DNA from: Limnohabitans parvus II-B4
GTDB taxonomy: Bacteria; Pseudomonadota; Gammaproteobacteria; Burkholderiales; Burkholderiaceae_C
DNA length: 64,000 nucleotides
Reading direction: 5' to 3'
Assembly (NCBI RefSeq): GCF_003063455.1
Contig: NZ_NESN01000001.1
Location: forward strand, 124,001 to 188,000
A program made the position numbers and the translations under genes. Shown here piece after piece: positions 9,057-16,813 of this stretch; positions within the stretch are counted from its first letter, which is position 1, and the number at the start of each line of letters is the position of its first letter. The notes beneath the pieces were generated by a model. It was not told the origin of the DNA and ran no database searches. It worked only from the letters and a program-made list of their open reading frames with translations.

Positions 9057-11039
9057 TTACAGACTGGCCTTGATATTCAAATAGAAACCACGCACATCAG
9101 CAGGGTAAATACCATTGCCACTTGCGTAGTCGTAGTAGTTTTTATTGGTCAGATTCCGAATCCAAGCAGACATCGAGATGGTTTTGTTCAATTGTGTTTT
9201 TGCGCCCAAATCGATCAAATTTCGCGAAGGAATCAACGGATTGGAGAAGCTTTGATCGCTCGCTTGGATCATGTTGCCGCGGTAATGCGACGAAGCCATC
9301 ACCGAAAAGTCTTGGAAGCGCTGCTCTGCAGTGATGCGAACAACTTCTTTGGGTGTCATGGGCAACCGATTACCAGCATTGCTACCTGTTGCAATTTTGG
9401 CGTTGATGAAGTCAACCGAAGCTTTAACCGAAAGACGGGACGTCACCGACCATTCAGACGCAAGAGAGAAAATGGACCGGGTGGTGTCATACAAGTTGGC
9501 ATTGCATGACGCCAGCGTTACGCCAACCGAGCCACAAATTTCTTGGTACCCAATCTCATCCTGGGCTTTGATGTTCCGGTAATGTGCCTCGACCTTTCCA
9601 TGTGAATATTTCTGCTCAGCTTGCAAGAAGTATTCACGGGTGGTCATTGGATGCAGATTCGGATTTATTTCGAGCATGGCAAACGTGTTTCTGTCAAAAA
9701 AGTACAGCTCGTCCGCATTGGCAAATCTGAACCCGGTCAGGGCTCCCACCCTCACAGAAGTTGCCTCCGAAAGTTGCGCCTTCAAGCCAGCAGAGACGGA
9801 ATTTTTTTGGTCACTTGAACCCGTTTGTGCCTGTGTTGTTGATTTTTGGAAATCGCTGTGCACGCGATGTGTGCGTGCGCCGCCATCCAGCGTGATGCCA
9901 TACCCCATAGGTCGCATCGCTTGAACATAGGCAGACTCGCTTGAACGGTGAACCTGTTTGCCTAAATCCGTATTGGCATCAGCAGAGGAAAACTCCCCCC
10001 CGAACACAAGTTGCCCAAGACCCAACTTCATCCTGTATTCCGGGTTCACTGAAATACGTTTGTTGGTGATGGTGCTTGCAGAATAGTTGGCAAATTGCAT
10101 GCCGTTCCAACTGGAGTAATACGTGCCGTAACTTTCATCTTTCGATGTTTGCTGCAAAACGTCGACCGTCAGCAAATCGTCAGTGCCGATAGCGCGATCG
10201 TATTTGATGCCCAGGGAATTGCCTGTCCGGTGTGTATGCGGCGCATAAGATGAGCTTGCCTTTTTCGGATCTGCTGAATATTCATCGGGGGTTAAAGACC
10301 CCGGCAAGTTCGCCGTCTCCTCAAGTCCTCGGGCAATCACGGACACCTTACCCAGAGCCGATGTGTGAGAAATTCGGAACTGTGCGCTTTCTTGGCGGGA
10401 GTCGCTGTGCTGGCGGTGACCGTCCGAGTGCGCGCTCATCAAGGAAAGCCCGCCATTGAAGTCGTCTGTCTTGAAGCCCAAGTATCCGTCGACCTTTCGA
10501 TAGCCAAAGCTTCCCAAAGCGAGGCTCACCTCTTTGGTGGCATCCGCACGTGTAATGATGTTGATTACGCCACCTTGCGCACGCTCCCCATAAAGTGCAC
10601 CACCACCTGCCTTGCGAATTTCAATCCGCTCTATGCTGCTCATCGGAACCTGTGCAAACCGAATGCCAGAGGAATCCAAGCTGTTGACACGCTGCCCGTC
10701 CACAAGGATGAGTACGTTTTGAGAGCCGGCCTCCCCCATGTAGCCCACGTCCACTGATGCATCAATGCCCAGCCGACCGTACAAGCGATTGACGGACAGC
10801 CCCGGAACAGAGTCCAAGAATTCAACGACGTTGGACGCACCTGATTGCTCAATTTGTTGGCGAGAGATGACATCAACCACCACAGACCCGGCAGAACGAG
10901 GCTGCGGCACGCGAGATGCTGAAATCACAATGGGGTCTGTCAGCGCATGAGGCTGCAATCCAGCTGAGTCAATTGACTGGGCATGGGATGAAACAGCCAG
11001 CGTAATAACACTAGCCATCAACAGGAATGAATTTTTCAT
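9057..11039 (-). CDS. btuB: TonB-dependent outer-membrane cobalamin receptor
   Basis: A 660-residue TonB-dependent receptor. Residues 1-20 are a signal peptide ending SSHAQS. A TonB-box-like DPIVISASR follows, then the plug domain (VVEFLDSVPGLSVNR, ILVDGQRVN, IERIEIRKAGGGALYGERAQGGVINIITR) and a beta-barrel whose last strand ends in an aromatic-rich GFYLNIKASL. It imports cobalamin across the outer membrane using TonB energy. It is the first gene after the cobalamin riboswitch. No strong ribosome site precedes the ATG, consistent with translational control. Its base composition is visibly more A+T-rich than the next five genes, perhaps a sign of separate ancestry. Confidence 0.9.
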   Translation of the reverse strand: MKNSFLLMASVITLAVSSHAQSIDSAGLQPHALTDPIVISASRVPQPRSAGSVVVDVISRQQIEQSGASNVVEFLDSVPGLSVNRLYGRLGIDASVDVGYMGEAGSQNVLILVDGQRVNSLDSSGIRFAQVPMSSIERIEIRKAGGGALYGERAQGGVINIITRADATKEVSLALGSFGYRKVDGYLGFKTDDFNGGLSLMSAHSDGHRQHSDSRQESAQFRISHTSALGKVSVIARGLEETANLPGSLTPDEYSADPKKASSSYAPHTHRTGNSLGIKYDRAIGTDDLLTVDVLQQTSKDESYGTYYSSWNGMQFANYSASTITNKRISVNPEYRMKLGLGQLVFGGEFSSADANTDLGKQVHRSSESAYVQAMRPMGYGITLDGGARTHRVHSDFQKSTTQAQTGSSDQKNSVSAGLKAQLSEATSVRVGALTGFRFANADELYFFDRNTFAMLEINPNLHPMTTREYFLQAEQKYSHGKVEAHYRNIKAQDEIGYQEICGSVGVTLASCNANLYDTTRSIFSLASEWSVTSRLSVKASVDFINAKIATGSNAGNRLPMTPKEVVRITAEQRFQDFSVMASSHYRGNMIQASDQSFSNPLIPSRNLIDLGAKTQLNKTISMSAWIRNLTNKNYYDYASGNGIYPADVRGFYLNIKASL

Positions 11040-11097
11040 TTAAAACTAACAAGTCAAACGCCCTCACCGCCTTCCCCGACAGTGCATGGGCTTTACA

Positions 11098-11115
11098 ACC
11101 TGTCTTGCGACAGGT
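11098..11115 (-). promoter_or_regulatory. hairpin after the riboswitch, likely expression platform
   Basis: Minus-strand ACCTGTC / GACAGGT arms (7 bp) close a GCAA tetraloop five bases after the riboswitch P1 stem. No run of T follows, so it does not look like a simple terminator; it may take part in controlling translation or elongation towards btuB. This is inference from position. Confidence 0.4.
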
Positions 11116-11119
11116 CACC

Positions 11120-11340
11120 TTGTTGGCCGGTATCCGGGCTGACAGAGCGACCTTCATCACCTTCCCGGTCACCTGTTTCAGGGTGGCCAGTGGTTTGAGA
11201 TGAAAGCTGGGTTTTCGTTTGACTGAAAACCCGTCTGCTTACCGTTGCGGGGGCAGCGCAGGTTAGGCGGGCCGTGGTGGCCCTCCCTCCTGCTTCCCGT
11301 TGAACTGCGTGCCGTGAACCGGCTGCGCGAGCACCAACAA
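11120..11340 (-). promoter_or_regulatory. cobalamin (AdoCbl) riboswitch
   Basis: On the minus strand the region contains the invariant core GCTGCCCCCGCAACGGTAA (11244-11262), the CCACTGGCC segment (11185-11193), GGGAAGGTGATGAAGG, and GTCAGCCCGGATACCGGCC near the 3' end, in the order known for cobalamin riboswitches. The closing P1 stem can be read: TTGTTGG (11334-11340) pairs with CCAACAA (11120-11126). It lies about 80 bases before btuB. Confidence 0.93.
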
Positions 11341-11424
11341 TGCTTATTTTATGTTGTAACCTGTCAGCCAGCCAACAAACGGCCCCACCCTCTACAATGT
11401 GAAATCACTTTTTCTTTGTCTGCC

Positions 11425-11652
11425 ATGGCCCATTCCGACACCATTGATCAAATTGCCGAGCGTGTGGATCATTTGTTGCTGCGCCACGAAGAGCTTCAAC
11501 GGACCAACGCTTTGCTGGCACAACAAGTTCAAGCACTCACCTCCGAGCGCGATCAGCTCAAGTCACGTTTGGCTGCAGCAAGAGCCCGTGTTGACGCATT
11601 GATCGAGCGTTTGCCCACATCCGCCCCTGCATCTCCTGAGGCCTCCGCATGA
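11425..11652 (+). CDS. small coiled-coil protein next to zapA (TIGR02449/ZapB-like)
   Basis: A 75-residue acidic/basic coiled coil: residues 5-60 show heptads (IAERVDHLLLRHEELQRTN, ALLAQQVQALTSERDQLKS), and the tail is Pro/Ala-rich. The ATG at 11425 follows a TACAAT box by about 27 bases. The stop overlaps the zapA start (ATGA), so both are co-translated. Small coiled-coil proteins in this position belong to a ZapB-like group thought to act with ZapA at the division ring. The family name is from memory; the coiled coil and coupling are directly visible. Confidence 0.7.
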   Translation: MAHSDTIDQIAERVDHLLLRHEELQRTNALLAQQVQALTSERDQLKSRLAAARARVDALIERLPTSAPASPEASA

Positions 11653-11975
11653 GCAACAAACAATTGGACGTCCAGATCATGGGCCAAAGCTACATTCTGG
11701 GGTGCCCGGAGGGTGGCGAAGAGCGTTTGCTGGCAGCCGTGGGCAAGGTCGACTTGGCCATGTGCAAAATTCGCGATGCAGGCAAGATCAAGGCGCGAGA
11801 CCGAATTGCCGTTTTGGCGGCATTGAACCTGGCTTTTGAGTCCCCTGAAGCGCCACCCAGCACCCCAGTGGCCCCCACTGCGGTGTCGGACATCAGCCAG
11901 GAATCCCAACAGCGCTTGACGCAATTGCTCAAACGCTTAGATCAGGTTCTGGAACAAGACGGTCAATTGATCTAA
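11649..11975 (+). CDS. zapA: cell division protein ZapA
   Basis: The 108-residue protein has the ZapA N-terminal pattern QLDVQIMGQSYILGCPEGGEERLLAAV, then a helix with KIKARDRIAVLAALNLAFE, and a C-terminal coiled coil (about 85-108). ZapA binds FtsZ filaments and stabilises the division ring in the cytoplasm. A linker of about 20 residues (PEAPPSTPVAPTAV) separates head and tail helix, longer than in E. coli. It is followed, as in many proteobacteria, by the 6S RNA gene, which supports the assignment. Confidence 0.92.
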   Translation: MSNKQLDVQIMGQSYILGCPEGGEERLLAAVGKVDLAMCKIRDAGKIKARDRIAVLAALNLAFESPEAPPSTPVAPTAVSDISQESQQRLTQLLKRLDQVLEQDGQLI

Positions 11976-11991
11976 GCCAGACATGGTGCCG

Positions 11992-12018
11992 TTGCGGGTC
12001 TGAAGAAAGACCTACAAT
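11992..12018 (+). promoter_or_regulatory. probable promoter of the 6S RNA gene
   Basis: A TTGCGG box (11992-11997) and a TACAAT box (12013-12018), 15 bases apart, lie seven bases before the predicted 5' end of the RNA. The -10 match is good; the -35 match and the short spacing are only fair. Confidence 0.5.
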
Positions 12019-12024
12019 CGCGCT

Positions 12025-12198
12025 GTCTGCGGTGCATGCTGGGCTTTATATTTCCTTGAACCAATGCTCTTAGAGCCCGGGCTTGGTACATTGGCTGGTG
12101 AGCGTGATCATCTCGCGTCAGATGAACCCAACGCCAGTCTGCCCTCGCCCACCTGAACCCCGGTTCAGGATGCCGGTCCGGTGGCACTCGCAGACACC
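12025..12198 (+). ncRNA. ssrS: 6S RNA
   Basis: The position directly after zapA is the classical 6S locus. Ends can be read from the closing stem: GTCTGCGGTGC (12025-12035) pairs with GCAC-T-CGCAGAC (12184-12195). Inside, GGCTGGTGAGCGTGATCATC resembles the 6S segment GGTTGGTGAGCATGCTCGG of E. coli, and CACCTGAACCCCGGTTCAGG resembles the CACCTTGAACCAAGGGTTCA arm. The product would be a long, bulged hairpin of about 174 nt that mimics an open promoter and binds the housekeeping RNA polymerase. A pyrimidine-rich ACCTTTCTTTATCTTTCCC follows. The exact 3' end is uncertain by a few bases. Confidence 0.85.
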
Positions 12199-12222
12199 TT
12201 TCTTTATCTTTCCCACACTCCC

Positions 12223-13038
12223 ATGATCATCGAACCCCTGTTGCTGGCCGAATTGGCTGTTCTGGGCCTTTGCACAGGCTTTTTGGCGGGCCTGCTGGGC
12301 ATTGGCGGCGGCATGATCATGGTGCCGTTTTTGACCTACATGCTGGGTTCGCGCGGTGTGGGGCCGGATCTGGCGGTCAAAATGGCCATTGCCACATCCA
12401 TGGCAACCATCATCTTCACCTCGATCTCCAGTGTGCGTGCGCACCAGAAGAAAAAAGCCGTGCGCTGGGACCTCGTCAAAGGCCTCGCCCCCGGCATCGT
12501 GTTGGGCAGCCTGATTGGCAGCTTGGGCATTTTTGCGTTTGCCAAGGGTACTTATTTGGCCCTTTTCTTCGCGTTGTTCGTCAGCTTTTCTGCCACGCAG
12601 ATGTTTCTGGATAAGAAACCTGCGCCGAGCCGCCAAGTGCCTGAATTCAAGGGCTTGTTGGGTGCGGGCGGTTTGATTGGTTTGCTGTCCGGTTTGGTAG
12701 GCGCTGGCGGGGGCTTTATCAGCGTGCCGTTCATGACCTGGTGCAACGTGGCCATTCACAATGCCGTGGCCACCAGTGCGGCCTTGGGGTTCCCGATCGC
12801 ATTGGCCAATGTGGCCGGTTACATCGTCAGTGGCCAGAGCATTCAGAATCTGCCCGATTACAGTTTCGGCTACCTTTGGTTGCCGGCCTTGGTGGTCATT
12901 GCCAGTTGCAGTGTGCTGATGGCACCTTTAGGTGCTGCCACCGCGCACAAGTTGCCGGTCAAGCAGCTCAAACGCGTTTTTGCCAGCGTCTTGTATTTGC
13001 TGGCTGCCTACATGCTTTACAAGGGCTTGGCCGACTGA
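12223..13038 (+). CDS. TSUP-family (TauE/SafE) membrane transporter
   Basis: A 271-residue membrane protein with about eight segments and two copies of the family's glycine-rich signature: GLLGIGGGMIMVPFL (about residues 24-38) and GLVGAGGGFISVPFM in the second half. TSUP proteins move sulfite, sulfoacetate or other small organic or sulfur anions across the inner membrane; the substrate here is unknown. Start at ATG 12223 is chosen; a GTG at 12181 would extend into the 6S RNA stem. It stands alone after 6S RNA, where enterobacteria carry ygfA, so the downstream partner of ssrS differs. Confidence 0.82.
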   Translation: MIIEPLLLAELAVLGLCTGFLAGLLGIGGGMIMVPFLTYMLGSRGVGPDLAVKMAIATSMATIIFTSISSVRAHQKKKAVRWDLVKGLAPGIVLGSLIGSLGIFAFAKGTYLALFFALFVSFSATQMFLDKKPAPSRQVPEFKGLLGAGGLIGLLSGLVGAGGGFISVPFMTWCNVAIHNAVATSAALGFPIALANVAGYIVSGQSIQNLPDYSFGYLWLPALVVIASCSVLMAPLGAATAHKLPVKQLKRVFASVLYLLAAYMLYKGLAD

Positions 13039-13084
13039 ACCAACGGGTGTCCGTCACCGATCCAGGCTTGCGCGTTCTTAAGTG

Positions 13085-13762
13085 TCAGGGTGTCACGCAC
13101 CAAGGCGCCTGATCGTGAACCAGCCCCATCCACAAAGCCCAGCTCGATACAGCGGCCAATGCGAAGCCTGCGACACGCATCCCCCAAGCGCCATCACCCA
13201 AACTTTGCATGCGCAAAAACAACCAGGGCCCTGCCCACAGGCTAATGCTGCTGCCCAAGGCAAACAAGGCCATGGTGGCCGCGCCTTCAAGTGGCTGGCT
13301 CGTCAAGGCCGCGACCATCAAGGCCGAGTAGAGCAAGCCGCAAGGCATCAAGGCCCAAAGCCCCCCCACCATCCATGGGGCAGCACGGCCCCAACGGGCA
13401 TTGAAGGCGCGCACGCGCCCCCAAAGTTGCCTTGCTGCGCCGTCGAGCCACAGCGGTTGGCGTGCTTGCAGCATGAGCAACAAACCCAAGACAATGGCAG
13501 CGACATGCAAAAGCGTCCACACCGGCCGAATGGCGGCTGACTGCACCGTGAGCCAGCCCAAGCCCTGAACACTGGCTGCCGCCAAGGCCCCCAACAAGGC
13601 ATATCCCAGCACTCGTCCGACCTGGAATGCCAGCAACGCTTGCCCACGTTGCGCACCTGCGGCCTGACCCAAGCCTGCACAAGCAGCTCCGCACATGGCA
13701 ACGCAATGGGGGCCACCCAAGACCCCCATCATCAAAGCCGTGATGGCCAAAGAACTTTGCAT
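13085..13762 (-). CDS. TauE/DsbD-like membrane protein of the cytochrome oxidase cluster
   Basis: A 225-residue membrane protein with six or so segments. The first holds GVLGGPHCVAMCGAACAG, a Cys-His-Cys containing motif, and the fourth MPCGLLYSALMVAAL; both match the 'sulfite exporter/urease accessory UreH-like' domain related to DsbD. Such proteins are regularly encoded beside hemN and cbb3 oxidase genes and have been linked to copper or cytochrome assembly. The His/Cys pair in a membrane helix fits metal passage. It lies 69 bases after hemN on the same strand. The assembly role is inferred from context. Confidence 0.7.
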   Translation of the reverse strand: MQSSLAITALMMGVLGGPHCVAMCGAACAGLGQAAGAQRGQALLAFQVGRVLGYALLGALAAASVQGLGWLTVQSAAIRPVWTLLHVAAIVLGLLLMLQARQPLWLDGAARQLWGRVRAFNARWGRAAPWMVGGLWALMPCGLLYSALMVAALTSQPLEGAATMALFALGSSISLWAGPWLFLRMQSLGDGAWGMRVAGFALAAVSSWALWMGLVHDQAPWCVTP

Positions 13763-13831
13763 TGATTTTTTGCCCGAATGTTGTCTACCGCATTGTCCGC
13801 GAAGCCAGCCATGCAGTTGCTCAACACGGAC

Positions 13832-15214
13832 TCAGATGATCTTTGAAAACCGTGTCCGGTTGCGGTCAGCCTGCAAATAACGGTCAAACACCATGGCCAC
13901 ACCGCGCACAAAAAACCAACCCAGCGCGGTGACCTGGATGCCTGTTTCATTCAATTGCACCAGACCTTGGTCCTGCAAGGCTTGCAACTGCTCCAGTTCT
14001 TTGGCGAACACGCTTTTGAAGTCGATCAACCAAGCGAGGTTGATGGACTCGTATTGCAAATGACCCTGGCACATCAGCGCCATGATGACTGAGCGGCGGA
14101 TCAGGTCGTCACGGGTCAAAGCCAAACCCCGAACGACGGGCAAATGCCCTTGATCAAGCAGGTCGCAGTACTCTTCCATGGTCTTGGCGTTTTGGCTGTA
14201 GGTGGCACCAACCCGACCAATGGAGGACACGCCCAATGCAATCAAATCGCAATCGGCCTGCGTGCTGTAGCCTTGAAAATTGCGATGCAAACGCCCTTGC
14301 CGCTTGGCCACCGCCAAAGCGTCGTCCGGCAAGGCAAAGTGGTCCATGCCGACATAGACATAACCAGCATCCACAAACGCGTCCAGCGAACGAGCGAGCA
14401 TGGCCACCTTGTCGCCACCCGATGGCAACTCTTGCGCATGAATGCGTCGCTGGGGCTTGAAGCGCTCCGGCAAATGCGCATAGGCATACAAAGCAATACG
14501 GTCGGGACGCAAGCTGTTGATTTGAGCCAAGGTGCGGTCAAACGATTCCGGGGTTTGCAGTGGCAAGCCATAAATCAAATCCACATTGACCGACTCGAAC
14601 CCCAAACGACGCGAAGCCTCCACCAGCTTGAAGACCTGCTCGGCGGGCTGAATTCGGTGAATCGCTTTTTGGACCGAAGGGTCAAAGTCTTGCACACCAA
14701 AGCTCAGGCGATTGAAACCCAGTTCTGCCAATACAGCCAAGCGGTTTTCATCGACCGTGCGCGGGTCTACTTCGACCGAATATTCACCGCCAGGTACAAA
14801 GTCAAAATTTTTCCGAAGCATGGCCATGAGTTGACGCAATTCGTCGTCGCTCATGAAGGTCGGCGTCCCGCCACCCAGGTGCAATTGACTGACCGATTGC
14901 CCCAGCCCCAAGTGGCGGGTGTGCAGTTCGACTTCTTTGGTCAAATAGCGCAAATAGTCAGCAGCGCGCTCTTTGTGTTTGGTGATGATTTTGTTGCACG
15001 CACAGTAGTAGCAAAGCGATTCGCAAAACGGGATGTGAACATACAAGGACAAAGGCAGCTGTTTGCCAACCAAGCCTGACTTGCGATCCTTCAACGCCTG
15101 AACATAGTCGGCCTCGTCGAAAGCCTCGACAAAACGATCCGCAGTCGGATAAGAGGTGTAACGTGGCCCCGGCACATCGAAACGGGTCAGCAATTCAGGT
15201 GTGATGACGGACAT
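13832..15214 (-). CDS. hemN: oxygen-independent coproporphyrinogen III dehydrogenase
   Basis: This radical-SAM enzyme makes protoporphyrinogen IX from coproporphyrinogen III without oxygen. The 460-residue protein has the iron-sulfur motif CESLCYYC (C-x3-C-x2-C) after YVHIPF, the GGGTPTF SAM-binding segment and the HemN-specific VDPRTVDENR and PGPRYTSYPTADRF. Start at ATG 15214 agrees with the conserved MSVITPELL opening; a longer version would run 19 residues further. An FNR-type site lies 71 bases upstream in the region shared with fnr, so induction at low oxygen is likely. Confidence 0.94.
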   Translation of the reverse strand: MSVITPELLTRFDVPGPRYTSYPTADRFVEAFDEADYVQALKDRKSGLVGKQLPLSLYVHIPFCESLCYYCACNKIITKHKERAADYLRYLTKEVELHTRHLGLGQSVSQLHLGGGTPTFMSDDELRQLMAMLRKNFDFVPGGEYSVEVDPRTVDENRLAVLAELGFNRLSFGVQDFDPSVQKAIHRIQPAEQVFKLVEASRRLGFESVNVDLIYGLPLQTPESFDRTLAQINSLRPDRIALYAYAHLPERFKPQRRIHAQELPSGGDKVAMLARSLDAFVDAGYVYVGMDHFALPDDALAVAKRQGRLHRNFQGYSTQADCDLIALGVSSIGRVGATYSQNAKTMEEYCDLLDQGHLPVVRGLALTRDDLIRRSVIMALMCQGHLQYESINLAWLIDFKSVFAKELEQLQALQDQGLVQLNETGIQVTALGWFFVRGVAMVFDRYLQADRNRTRFSKII

Positions 15215-15284
15215 GCGGCTGCCCCTTAATGAGAACGTGTTCATAACAAGTGACGGACTTTGCCTGCTCACAGCAACATCTGTA

Positions 15285-15298
15285 TTGACTCACATCAA
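15285..15298. promoter_or_regulatory. FNR-type binding site between hemN and fnr
   Basis: TTGACTCACATCAA matches the FNR consensus TTGAT-N4-ATCAA in nine of ten defined positions. It sits in the 208-base divergent region, 71 bases from hemN and 125 from fnr, so it could control hemN, fnr or both. Confidence 0.75.
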
Positions 15299-15335
15299 AT
15301 CCGATACTTGTTTTTGGTGATTTTTGACATGGACA

Positions 15336-15345
15336 GGGTATACCC
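15336..15345. promoter_or_regulatory. GGGTATACCC palindrome upstream of fnr
   Basis: A perfect 10-base palindrome 78 bases before the fnr start codon. Related GGGTATAC or GGGTAT...ATACCC strings occur near ccoN (21577-21586) and after the universal-stress gene (24702-24719 and 24726-24733). It may be an operator or part of a promoter; the binding factor is unknown. Confidence 0.35.
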
Positions 15346-15422
15346 TCAATTTATGTCGTTTTTTAGGTTTAAGCTCAAGCCTTGATCCAAGGCAAATCCA
15401 TTGCTCAACCATGAGATAGACC

Positions 15423-16145
15423 ATGAATCCCCAAGCCATCAAAGTTGCCTGTTCCAACTGCAATCTGCGCGAGTTGTGCATGCCCATGGGTCTGACAGAT
15501 CAGGATCTGAACCGTCTGGACGATCTGGTAGCCGTGCGCCGCAAGGTCAAACGCGGCGACACCTTGTTCACCAACGGTGAAAATTTCACCTCGCTTTATG
15601 CCATCCGCACAGGCTTTTTCAAAACCTGTCTGGCCACAGAAGACGGCCGCGATCAGGTCACGGGCTTCCAGATGGCGGGCGAAATCATTGGACTGGATGG
15701 CATCGTGAACGACCAGCACACCTGCGATGCTGTGGCACTGGAAGATGCCGAAGTCTGCGTGATGCCATTTGACCGGATTGAAGAAATTTCGCGCGAAGTG
15801 ACCGCACTGCAGCACCACGTGCACAAGATCATGAGCCGTGAAATCGTGCGCGAACACGGCGTGATGCTGCTGTTGGGCAGCATGCGGGCCGAGGAGCGTC
15901 TGGCCGCATTTTTGTTGAACCTGGTGCAGCGCTTGCATGCCCGAGGCTTCTCGCAGTCCGAATTGGTTTTGCGTATGACCCGTGAAGAAATCGGCAGTTA
16001 TCTGGGTCTCAAACTCGAAACGGTCAGCCGAACTTTCTCCAAATTCGTAGAAGAAGGCATGGTCGAAGTCAAACAACGGCATGTGCGCATTTTGGACACA
16101 GAGGGATTGCAACGTTTGGTCAACAATCCCGCTCATTGCCACTGA
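15423..16145 (+). CDS. fnr: FNR-type oxygen-sensing transcription regulator
   Basis: A 240-residue CRP/FNR protein. Cys10, Cys13 and Cys19 (VACSNCNLRELC) have exactly the spacing of the E. coli FNR cluster ligands, and Cys101 in QHTCDAV is the likely fourth ligand, so a [4Fe-4S] oxygen sensor is expected. A cyclic-nucleotide-type beta barrel follows, then a long dimer helix and a C-terminal helix-turn-helix with EEIGSYLGLKLETVSRTFSKF (E--SR recognition pattern of FNR). It is divergent from hemN and adjacent to the cbb3 oxidase genes, three of whose promoters carry FNR-type sites. Confidence 0.93.
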   Translation: MNPQAIKVACSNCNLRELCMPMGLTDQDLNRLDDLVAVRRKVKRGDTLFTNGENFTSLYAIRTGFFKTCLATEDGRDQVTGFQMAGEIIGLDGIVNDQHTCDAVALEDAEVCVMPFDRIEEISREVTALQHHVHKIMSREIVREHGVMLLLGSMRAEERLAAFLLNLVQRLHARGFSQSELVLRMTREEIGSYLGLKLETVSRTFSKFVEEGMVEVKQRHVRILDTEGLQRLVNNPAHCH

Positions 16146-16172
16146 AAAACAAGAAGCACGAAACACAGGCTC

Positions 16173-16195
16173 AGAGGGACTTCAAGTCCCTCTTT
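16173..16195. terminator. hairpin between convergent fnr and small membrane gene
   Basis: AGAGGGAC and GTCCCTCT form an 8-bp stem around TTCAA, followed by TTT on the plus strand. It lies 28 bases after the fnr stop and directly before the stop of the convergent gene. It probably ends fnr transcription. Confidence 0.65.
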
Positions 16196-16200
16196 GCATA

Positions 16201-16494
16201 TCAGCAGCAGTTGTTATCGCGAGCACAATCCTGCGGACGTTCAGTTGGGGGGACCGGGCAACGGTTGACCTCAAAAGGTGACATCGCCAAGAGGGTTGTC
16301 AAGCCACTCGACACCATCGTCAGCGCCCAGAAGACAAAAAAGGCCAGTGTGTAAACACCCTGACGGGACAAGGCCAAGGGATGGCCAAACCACTGCAAAT
16401 CTTGCGGATCCACCAGACCGAAAACGACCAACTCCATCAAGCCGGCCACCAAAAAGGCCGGCCAAGCGATCCACATCATTCGTTGTGCTTTCAT
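16201..16494 (-). CDS. small two-helix membrane protein with Cys-rich tail
   Basis: A 97-residue protein with two membrane segments (about 7-28 and 45-68) joined by a short loop. The C-terminal tail of about 25 residues has four cysteines (NRCP, DCARDNNCC), a pattern that could hold a metal. It is the last gene of the ccoN-to-FixH run, 29 bases after the FixH gene. I do not recognise a named family; similar small proteins occur at this place in Burkholderiales cbb3 clusters. A role in oxidase assembly is a guess from context. Confidence 0.6.
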   Translation of the reverse strand: MKAQRMMWIAWPAFLVAGLMELVVFGLVDPQDLQWFGHPLALSRQGVYTLAFFVFWALTMVSSGLTTLLAMSPFEVNRCPVPPTERPQDCARDNNCC

Positions 16495-16523
16495 GTTTTG
16501 TCTCCTGGTCGAGCTCTAAGCGC

Positions 16524-16790
16524 TCATTTTTTGGAATTCTGCGCAGGCAATTCGCCCGTTGCTGCATGGTTACGCGCCTGGACTGCGGGAGCCAAACTGA
16601 TTCCCGCATCCTTTGGCGTCTGGGCAGTCACCTCTTGCGTCGAGAGCACGGGATCTTGTCCATTGGCGGCCAGATAAAAAGTCACAAACCCGGCAATCAC
16701 AACCACCAAGGGGCCGGAAATGATCAACCACACATGCCCGTGCGTCCACCATGGACGTTGCTGTAGAGCTGAAGAAGAATGGGTAGGCAT
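16524..16790 (-). CDS. FixH-like protein, short form
   Basis: An 88-residue protein with one N-terminal membrane helix (about 15-40; WLIISGPLVVVIAGFVTFYLA) and a short periplasmic part of about 45 residues. Position after ccoG and the helix sequence fit FixH/CcoH, the single-span subunit or assembly factor of cbb3 oxidase. It is much shorter than typical FixH proteins of about 150-170 residues and lacks their beta-rich domain. Start at ATG 16790 is chosen; a longer frame would overlap ccoG. The FixH label is therefore tentative. Confidence 0.6.
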   Translation of the reverse strand: MPTHSSSALQQRPWWTHGHVWLIISGPLVVVIAGFVTFYLAANGQDPVLSTQEVTAQTPKDAGISLAPAVQARNHAATGELPAQNSKK

Positions 16791-16813
16791 GTAAAAACCC
16801 CTGTGTGATGTGC

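Noticed and set aside
12181..12222. GTG start for the TSUP gene 42 bases upstream of the chosen ATG.
   Set aside because: It lies within the 3' arm of the 6S RNA closing stem, and the protein needs no further N-terminus.
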